Origin: Gammaproteobacteria bacterium
Lineage (GTDB): Bacteria > Pseudomonadota > Gammaproteobacteria > Pseudomonadales > Azotimanducaceae
Direction: 5' to 3'
Length of the DNA: 27,857 bases
Assembly (NCBI GenBank): GCA_030432795.1
Contig: JAUILW010000005.1
Location: 1 to 27,857 of the forward strand
In this document: piece after piece, positions 8,790 through 13,317 of the stretch
How positions within the stretch are numbered: position 1 is the first letter of the stretch
Layout of the letters: every line of letters begins with the position of its first letter
Notes under the pieces: generated by a model
The model's database searches: none
What the model was told of the DNA's origin: nothing
The model's input: the letters and a program-made list of their open reading frames with translations, nothing else
Position numbers and translations under genes: made by a program

Positions 8790-8791
8790 TA

Positions 8792-8822
8792 GTGTCCTCA
8801 ATTTCGGCTTTCGGTGTCCTCA
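8792..8822 (+). promoter_or_regulatory. Direct repeat GTGTCCTCA, possible operator
   Basis: GTGTCCTCA occurs at 8792-8800 and again at 8814-8822, a 22-base repeat distance, i.e. about two helical turns. It lies upstream of the early gene block in a non-coding stretch. A repressor or activator binding on one face of the helix would explain the spacing. No promoter core was identified with confidence. Confidence 0.35.
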
Positions 8823-8872
8823 CGGCCGTTTAGCTGTTTTCTTCTCCTCGCTGGTGTTGAAGATCAGCCCTC

Positions 8873-8983
8873 GTTCGATCGCTCGTCTCGCGTCCATTGC
8901 GAGTGACCTCCTTCAGACCGGCGATCGAACAGTTGCCAGCCCCTTCCGCCTGGGGCTTCTCGACAGGGGGTCACTCGCAATGG
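8873..8983 (+). promoter_or_regulatory. Leader with two interlocked inverted repeats over a start codon
   Basis: Repeat A GTTCGATCGC (8873-8882) pairs perfectly with A' GCGATCGAAC (8921-8930). Repeat B CCATTGCGAGTGACC (8894-8908) pairs perfectly with B' (8969-8983). Because the order is A-B-A'-B', the two stems cannot form together as nested helices. B' contains the end of the AGGGGG ribosome-binding site and the whole ATG at 8980, so B-B' pairing would hide the start. A small AGCCCC/GGGGCT hairpin (8938-8943, 8952-8957) lies between A' and B'. This has the architecture of a translational or attenuation switch, or of a pseudoknot. Confidence 0.55.
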
Positions 8984-9801
8984 GCGTGCTCTTTAGGAGT
9001 CGCAAGTCGATGCCCACCGAGCCCATCGCTGAGCGATTGAAAGCCGCCACCACCACGCTGAAAGCCTTCAAAGGCTTCGACCGTGACCTGCAATGCCGCG
9101 GACACCAGTTCGAGGTGGGGCAGGAATACCGCATCGAAGGCGGCGCGAAACTGTGCCACAACGGCTTCCACGCCTGCACCAACCCTATTGATATTTTGGA
9201 GTATTACCCGCCTGCAACGAGCCGCTACTGTGAGGTGGAAATGCTCGGCGTGTCTGACGAAACGCACGAGGCGGACAGCAAGCGAGTGGCTGCTGGCGTG
9301 CGGGTGATTCGGGAGTTGACCGTCCGCGAATTCTTGCAGGCGTGCTACGACCATCACTCAGTTTTGGGGTGCGAGAAGCAAGCCTCTGGGTGCAGGGGGC
9401 ACGCTCAAGCCTCTGGGTACAGTGGGCACGCTCAAGCCTCTGGTGACAGGGGGCACGCTCAAGCCTCTGGTGACAGGGGGCACGCTCAAGCCTCTGGTGA
9501 CATGGGGCACGCTCAAGCCTCTGGTGACAGGGGGCACGCTCAAGCCTCTGGTGACAGTGGGCACGCTCAAGCCTCTGGGTACAGTGGGCACGCCCAAGCC
9601 TCTGGGCAGCACTCTATCGCCTGCTCTCTTGGCTGCTACGGATGCGCAACTGCATCCGGTGGATGCGACTACATCGTGCTCGCGGAATACAACGAGCGGT
9701 ATCACCTGCTCGACGTGCGTGTTGGCAAAGTCGGGCGCGAGATCGAGCGTGGCAAGGCGTATTGCCTCAAGAACGGCGAGTTCGTGGAGGTGGTGCTATG
9801 A
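8980..9801 (+). CDS. DUF7666-like phage protein with 9-residue tandem repeats
   Basis: 273 aa from the ATG at 8980 (AGGGGG nine bases upstream); ATG 9010, behind AGGAG, would give 263 aa and is also possible. The N-terminal domain has the signature of a phage family usually listed as DUF7666: LKAFKGFDRDLQCRG, FEVGQEYR, LCHNGFHACTNPIDILEYY and a following beta strand with EVEMLGVSDE. From residue about 134 there are eight full copies of a nine-residue unit Q-A-S-G-x-x-G-H-A, then a partial copy. Homologues in other phages carry similar Gly/Ala repeats, so the repeat domain is a family trait. The C-terminal ~60 residues are Cys/Gly-rich, then charged (VGKVGREIERGKAYCLKNGE). The function is unknown. 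Its stop overlaps the dNMP kinase start (ATGA). Confidence 0.75.
   Translation: MGVLFRSRKSMPTEPIAERLKAATTTLKAFKGFDRDLQCRGHQFEVGQEYRIEGGAKLCHNGFHACTNPIDILEYYPPATSRYCEVEMLGVSDETHEADSKRVAAGVRVIRELTVREFLQACYDHHSVLGCEKQASGCRGHAQASGYSGHAQASGDRGHAQASGDRGHAQASGDMGHAQASGDRGHAQASGDSGHAQASGYSGHAQASGQHSIACSLGCYGCATASGGCDYIVLAEYNERYHLLDVRVGKVGREIERGKAYCLKNGEFVEVVL
9379..9606 (+). repeat. 27-bp tandem repeat, eight units plus a partial one
   Basis: Units of 27 bp run from 9379 to 9594, with a partial ninth (9595-9606). Each begins CAAGCCTCTGG and ends GGGCACGCT (the last one GGGCACGCC). Changes between units fall almost only in a short central block of two codons that encode Cys-Arg, Tyr-Ser, Asp-Arg, Asp-Met or Asp-Ser; the flanks are nearly invariant at DNA level. 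The length is a multiple of three, so gain or loss of units keeps the frame. Confidence 0.9.
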
Positions 9802-10370
9802 GCGAATCCACCCGAGCCCCCATCGTGGGCCTGATCGGCTACGCCGGCGCCGGCAAGGACACGCTCGCCAAGCAGTTGGTCGACCGCTACGGCTGGGAGC
9901 GGCTAGCGTTCGCCGACCCGCTGCGGCAGGCCCTCTTGACCCTCGACCCGTCCGTCCGGCTGGACAACGGCACCTACACCCAACTCACCCAGTTCGTGGC
10001 CGCCTTCGGCTGGGACCACGCCAAGCAGCACAAGGAAGTCCGCCGGCTGCTGCAGGTCATGGGCACCGAGGTGGTCCGCAACCTCCTGGGCGAGCACACC
10101 TGGACCCAGCTTATGGCCGAGCGGATCGACCGGACGCCCCGCAGCGTGCCGATCGTGGTCACCGACGTCCGCTTCGCCAACGAGATCAGCATGCTGGCGG
10201 TCCCGTACCAGGCCCAGTTCGTGCGGATCGACCGCCCCGGCCTGGCGCCGGTCAACGACCACGTGAGCGAGTCGCTCGTGGCCAACTTCCAGGGCCCGGC
10301 GTTGCTGAACGACTGCCGGCCGGAAGAGTTGTGCGACCGCCTGCTGAACCTGCTGGGGATCGCCTACTAG
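9798..10370 (+). CDS. Deoxynucleoside monophosphate kinase
   Basis: 190 aa. Phosphorylates dNMPs with ATP to supply dNDPs for phage DNA synthesis. A P-loop GYAGAGKDT (residues 14-22) opens the protein, followed by LAFADPLR, which matches the 'substrate Asp-Pro' motif of phage dNMP kinases. Next come an MGTEVVRNLLGEHTW segment characteristic of the family, and VVTDVRFANE near residue 120. Length agrees with the usual 180-240 aa. The start at 9798 overlaps the upstream stop; a longer frame from 9642 would lie inside the previous gene. It belongs to the early transcription unit with the acetyltransferase gene two bases downstream. Confidence 0.85.
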   Translation: MSESTRAPIVGLIGYAGAGKDTLAKQLVDRYGWERLAFADPLRQALLTLDPSVRLDNGTYTQLTQFVAAFGWDHAKQHKEVRRLLQVMGTEVVRNLLGEHTWTQLMAERIDRTPRSVPIVVTDVRFANEISMLAVPYQAQFVRIDRPGLAPVNDHVSESLVANFQGPALLNDCRPEELCDRLLNLLGIAY

Positions 10371-10372
10371 CC

Positions 10373-10855
10373 ATGGTCCAGTCACCCGAACAGCTCCGCG
10401 TGCACGTCCGCTGGATGATCCGGCGGGACATGACGGAAGTGCTGATGATCGAGGAACTCGGCTTCGAGTTCCCATGGTCCGAGAGCGACTTCGTGGGCGT
10501 GCTGCGGCAGCGGAACAACATCGGCATGATCGCCGAGCACAACGAGCAGGTGGTCGGCTTTATGGTCTACAGCCTGCACAAGACGAGCCTGCACATCGTG
10601 AACTTCGCGGTGCACCCCAGCTTCCGGATGCGTGGGGTGGGCCGGCAACTGGTGGCCAAGCTGGTTTCGAAGCTGAACCCCCACCGGCGGGTGCGGATGA
10701 TGCTCGAGGTGCGGGAGAGCAACCTCGAGGCCCAACTGTTCTTCAAGGCGTGCGGGTTCAAGGCCACCCGCGTGCTGCGCGACTTCTACGACGACTCGCC
10801 GGAAGACGCGTACCTGATGGAATTCACAATCGGAAGGGAACCATATGAGCGGTAG
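10373..10855 (+). CDS. GNAT-family N-acetyltransferase, RimI-like
   Basis: 160 aa. The sequence has the GNAT fold: strand and helix up to about residue 60, a NFAVHPSFRMRGVGRQL block (78-93) with the acetyl-CoA pyrophosphate motif R85-x-x-G88-x-G90, then LEVRESNLEAQLFFKACGF (111-129) and a Tyr at 139. The VRESN and FFKACGF blocks are close to RimI, which acetylates the N-terminal Ala of ribosomal protein S18 in bacteria. As a phage gene it may modify a host or phage protein; the substrate is unknown. An ATG two bases behind the kinase stop was chosen; a longer frame through the upstream genes is a shadow. The next gene starts inside its 3' end. Confidence 0.85.
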   Translation: MVQSPEQLRVHVRWMIRRDMTEVLMIEELGFEFPWSESDFVGVLRQRNNIGMIAEHNEQVVGFMVYSLHKTSLHIVNFAVHPSFRMRGVGRQLVAKLVSKLNPHRRVRMMLEVRESNLEAQLFFKACGFKATRVLRDFYDDSPEDAYLMEFTIGREPYER

Positions 10856-11054
10856 CAAACGCAAACTCCACGCGCCCCATCGCCACGGGCGCGTCGGCCC
10901 CGGCAAGGGCGGCACCCGCGAGCACCGCCGTGGGCGGCGGGTGGACAACCAGTACGACGACCTCGTGGACCGGCTGTTCGAGAACCGCCGGTGGCAAGAG
11001 GCGCGGAAGCGAAGGATCCGCAAACAAAACAGCGAGAGGCAATCCCAAGGGTGA
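10845..11054 (+). CDS. Small basic protein, 69 aa
   Basis: The start ATG at 10845 follows AAGGGA and overlaps the acetyltransferase gene by 11 bases, so translation is probably coupled. The product is very basic: a Lys/His/Arg-rich N-terminus (KRKLHAPHRHGRVGPGKGG) and then an Arg-rich amphipathic helix with DDLVDRLFENRRW. No family is recognised. Nucleic-acid or ribosome binding would fit the charge; this is inference. A 245-bp gap follows before csrA. Confidence 0.5.
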   Translation: MSGSKRKLHAPHRHGRVGPGKGGTREHRRGRRVDNQYDDLVDRLFENRRWQEARKRRIRKQNSERQSQG

Positions 11055-11299
11055 AAAGGGACGTCGGAAGCGGGCCCTGAGCGACCGACCGCCAAGCTGG
11101 CACGGCGTTGAGTGCGAGTCACTTACAGATTGGTTACAGCAAGCAGCCAGTGGGGGAATCTGCGAGCGGGTGAGAGGCCCGCACTTTTGATCTAACCCAG
11201 TCGATGGAAGCCCGCGCCACCGGATGGCGTGGTTTGAACGGAGCGGCCCCGGCCTGGCAGGACGCCTCGCCGGGGACTCAGAAAAAAGGAGTGACAAGG
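11055..11299 (+). promoter_or_regulatory. Leader region of csrA with GGA hairpins
   Basis: No gene is supported here. The distal half holds two hairpins with GGA in their apical loops. Hairpin 1: 11212-11219 pairs with 11225-11232 (eight pairs, one G-U), loop CCGGA. Hairpin 2: 11247-11253 pairs with 11269-11275 (CCCCGGC/GCCGGGG), and an inner GGC/GCC (11256-11258, 11264-11266) presents the loop AGGAC. A third GGA is in the ribosome-binding site GGAG near 11288. CsrA proteins bind A(N)GGA in hairpin loops and repress translation when one site overlaps the Shine-Dalgarno, so autoregulation of csrA is the natural reading. Confidence 0.6.
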
Positions 11300-11515
11300 A
11301 TGCTAGTTCTTTCGCGGAACCGGGACGAGTCCATCATCATCGGCGACGACATCGAGGTCGTGATCGTCGACATCCGTGGCGACAAGGTGCGGCTGGGGAT
11401 CACGGCGCCCAAGGATGTCAGCGTTCACCGGCGCGAGGTGTACGAAGCCATCAAGCGAGAGGGGGAGCGGCGTTGCTCACCATCGGAAGACGACCCGGCC
11501 AGCGGGTCCACGTAG
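11300..11515 (+). CDS. csrA: CsrA-family translational regulator
   Basis: 71 aa. CsrA is a dimeric RNA-binding protein that binds GGA motifs in mRNA leaders, usually blocking translation. The product aligns over its whole core with E. coli CsrA: MLVLSRNRDESIIIGDDIEV, then VRLGITAPKDVSVHRREVYEAI. The RNA-contacting residues Leu4, Arg6 and Arg44 (in S-V-H-R) are all present. About 16 extra residues follow the core. The ATG at 11300 lies behind GGAG at good spacing; the longer upstream frame includes the leader and is unlikely. Its 3' end overlaps the second CsrA-like gene. In a phage it probably retunes host or phage mRNAs. Confidence 0.93.
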   Translation: MLVLSRNRDESIIIGDDIEVVIVDIRGDKVRLGITAPKDVSVHRREVYEAIKREGERRCSPSEDDPASGST

Positions 11516-11694
11516 GCGACACCATCACGGTGGAAGTCCAGAAGGTCTACCACCAGACCGTCGAACTGAAGATCAACATGCCTAGCGGCCAGAAGGTGTT
11601 GCTTCTGCCCGCGCCACCCCACAGCGACCATGGCGACAGAAACGACCGAGAAGCCGGCCACCACAAAGGCAGCCACCCCCGCGGACCCCGATGA
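11473..11694 (+). CDS. Second, divergent CsrA-like protein
   Basis: 73 aa, read in another frame from a TTG start at 11473 behind GGGGGAG, inside the last 43 bases of csrA. The first 45 residues follow the CsrA pattern: LLTIGRRPGQRVHVGDTITV, then a strand VQKVYHQTVELKI. The CsrA-typical APKDVSVHR segment is replaced by MPSGQKVLLLPAP, so Arg44 is missing while Arg6 is kept. A polar, His/Arg-rich tail follows, and its 3' 65 bases overlap the start of the ERF gene. It could be a paralogue, a hetero-dimer partner or an antagonist of the first CsrA. The assignment rests on pattern similarity and gene position. Confidence 0.65.
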   Translation: MLTIGRRPGQRVHVGDTITVEVQKVYHQTVELKINMPSGQKVLLLPAPPHSDHGDRNDREAGHHKGSHPRGPR

Positions 11695-12517
11695 CCCGAA
11701 GTGCCGCACCGCTCTGTTGAAGGCGCTGATTTCCGCTCGCAAGGAAATGGTGGCCGTGAAGATGAGCGGCAAGAACGAGTTCGACAACTACGAGTACGCC
11801 ACGCTTGAGGATTACCTCGACGTCCTCGACGAGCCCCTGCACAAGCACGGCTTGTTCCTGCTGACCAACGTCGAAGAGATCCAGCAGCTTGAAGACCGCA
11901 AGACGCGCAACGGCGGCGTCGAGCACGCCATCCGCATCCGCCTCAACTGCGAGCTGATGCACGCCAACAGTGGGCAGAGCCTAAGCATTCGATGCTACGG
12001 CGAGGGCCAGGATCGTGCGGACAAAGCAATCTACAAGGCGATCACCGGGGCCCGGAAGTACGCCATTGCGTCGATCTTCAACCTCTGCACCTCGGCAGAC
12101 CCGGAGGCGGACGAGACGGTCGGCGAGACCCGCGGGCAGGGTTCGCGGAAGAGCAGCGGCGGCAAGAAGGAGGAGCCCCGCCGCTCGGCGCCGGCCGCCA
12201 AGCCACCATCCGGCAATAGCGCCCCTCGGGCGCAGGCGCCCACCGACAAGGTCGCGGTGGCCAGGTCGTGGATCAGTTCCTGCACGGCGCTGGCGGACAT
12301 GACGAAGCTGCTGCGTGACCTGCAGAAGACCGACAAGCCGGAATTCAAGGTCGGCACGCCCGGCTACCAGGCGGTCATCGACGAGGCCGGCAAGCACGCC
12401 GAGCTGATGCTGCAGTCGGGCAAGTGGCAGGAGGACTACTGCGGCGACCTGTGGACGCTGCTGGAAGCGATGAAGAAGGCGATCGACACGGACCAACAAG
12501 CAAAGGGACTATTCTGA
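11630..12517 (+). CDS. ERF-family single-strand DNA annealing protein
   Basis: 295 aa. ERF proteins anneal complementary single strands and circularise or recombine phage DNA. The family core is clear: ALLKALISARKEM (28-40), KNEFDNYEYATLEDYLDVL (48-66), HKHGLFLL, and the hallmark YGEGQDRADKAIYKAITGAR (123-142) followed by KYAI...NLCTSADPEADE. After residue about 165 a Lys/Ser/Pro-rich linker leads to a helical C-terminal domain (about 205-295). The ATG at 11630 has no strong ribosome-binding site and overlaps the CsrA-like gene by 65 bases; an internal start would not remove the family core if beyond the Thr-rich N-terminal tail. It ends in TGATG with the ParB-like gene. Confidence 0.88.
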   Translation: MATETTEKPATTKAATPADPDDPKCRTALLKALISARKEMVAVKMSGKNEFDNYEYATLEDYLDVLDEPLHKHGLFLLTNVEEIQQLEDRKTRNGGVEHAIRIRLNCELMHANSGQSLSIRCYGEGQDRADKAIYKAITGARKYAIASIFNLCTSADPEADETVGETRGQGSRKSSGGKKEEPRRSAPAAKPPSGNSAPRAQAPTDKVAVARSWISSCTALADMTKLLRDLQKTDKPEFKVGTPGYQAVIDEAGKHAELMLQSGKWQEDYCGDLWTLLEAMKKAIDTDQQAKGLF

Positions 12518-13299
12518 TGTTTGGAAACATGACCGAGATCCCGATTGAGAAGATCGACCGGGCGGCGGACACCCAGCCCCGGGCGCACGTCGACGACGAC
12601 GTGATCAAGGAGTACCTGGAGAAGATCCAGAACGGCGTGGCGTTGCCGGCGATCGACCTGTTCGGGCCTTACGGCGAGGACCACGCCTACGCCATTGGCG
12701 ATGGCTGGATCCGCTTGGCGGCGATGATCCGGGCGGGCTGGGAGACGGCCCCGGCTCGGGTGCACGCTGGCAACGAGCGGGACGCCCGCATCTTCGCGTG
12801 CGGCGCGAACGCTGAGCACGGCGCCAGGCGGACAGCGGCGGACAAGCGACGAGCCGTCACGATGCTGCTGGAGGACAACGAGTGGTCGGCGAAGTCGAAT
12901 CGGGCGATCGCTGAGCACTGCCACGTGGGTCAGCATTTAGTCGCGGCTGTCAGGGAAGAACTAACCGAGGATGACGAGGTGCGCGCGCGCGCACCTGAGA
13001 CCAGGACCGGCAAGGACGGCAAGGAATACCCCGCCGAAGCCCCGGCGCCGCGCGCCAAGCAAGAGCCCACCGAGCGCCCCGAAAAAGCCGCCAAGGCGAA
13101 GAAGTCGGGGTCTCCCAAGGAGTCCGCCCAGCTTCGGCGCGAGACCAAAGCCACCTGGGGGGCGTTCGTCCGCCAGTTCGACGTGGCCAAGCAGGAGGGC
13201 CAGATGCCCGCCGAGCTGGTCGAGGGGGTCGAGTTCTGGATCCATGAAATGTCGGAAGCCCTGGCCGAGTGGTGGGGCAAGGGCGCCGCCAAGAAGTAG
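12517..13299 (+). CDS. ParB-like nuclease-domain protein
   Basis: 260 aa from the ATG that shares bases with the ERF stop. Residues 5-95 match the ParB/sulfiredoxin-like N-terminal domain: IPIEKIDRAADTQPR, a VIKEYLEKIQNG helix, LPAIDLF, and GDGWIRLAAMIRAG (61-74) at the place of the usual G-x-H-R nucleotide/phosphate-binding motif; here the His is Trp-Ile. ANAEHGARRTAADKRRAV (98-114) and EWSAKSNRAIAEHCHVG (122-138) are a family-typical linker and helix-turn-helix. A Lys/Pro/Ala-rich linker (about 155-200) joins a C-terminal helical domain. Such proteins in phages bind or nick DNA, or act as regulators. The CTPase or nuclease state is uncertain because of the altered motif. Confidence 0.78.
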   Translation: MFGNMTEIPIEKIDRAADTQPRAHVDDDVIKEYLEKIQNGVALPAIDLFGPYGEDHAYAIGDGWIRLAAMIRAGWETAPARVHAGNERDARIFACGANAEHGARRTAADKRRAVTMLLEDNEWSAKSNRAIAEHCHVGQHLVAAVREELTEDDEVRARAPETRTGKDGKEYPAEAPAPRAKQEPTERPEKAAKAKKSGSPKESAQLRRETKATWGAFVRQFDVAKQEGQMPAELVEGVEFWIHEMSEALAEWWGKGAAKK

Positions 13300-13317
13300 C
13301 CTGGGAGACCGACACGG

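Noticed and set aside
9379..9606. CRISPR array
   Set aside because: The 27-bp units are directly adjacent without unique spacers, are in frame within a gene, and code for a regular nine-residue repeat.
8980..9801. Diversity-generating retroelement target
   Set aside because: Variable codons occur within a tandem repeat, but no reverse transcriptase and no template repeat with adenine-directed changes are visible.
9422..10855. 477-aa reading frame across the repeat and the dNMP kinase
   Set aside because: It is an out-of-frame reading of the repeat; because the unit is 27 bp, all frames stay open. Its C-terminal part is the RimI-like protein in its correct frame.
11204..11515. 103-aa extended CsrA
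   Set aside because: The extension is the leader with hairpins; the ATG at 11300 has the ribosome-binding site and matches the CsrA N-terminus.
12517..13299. Plasmid partition system
   Set aside because: There is no ParA-type ATPase gene next to it; the ParB-like protein is in a recombination operon and has an altered motif.
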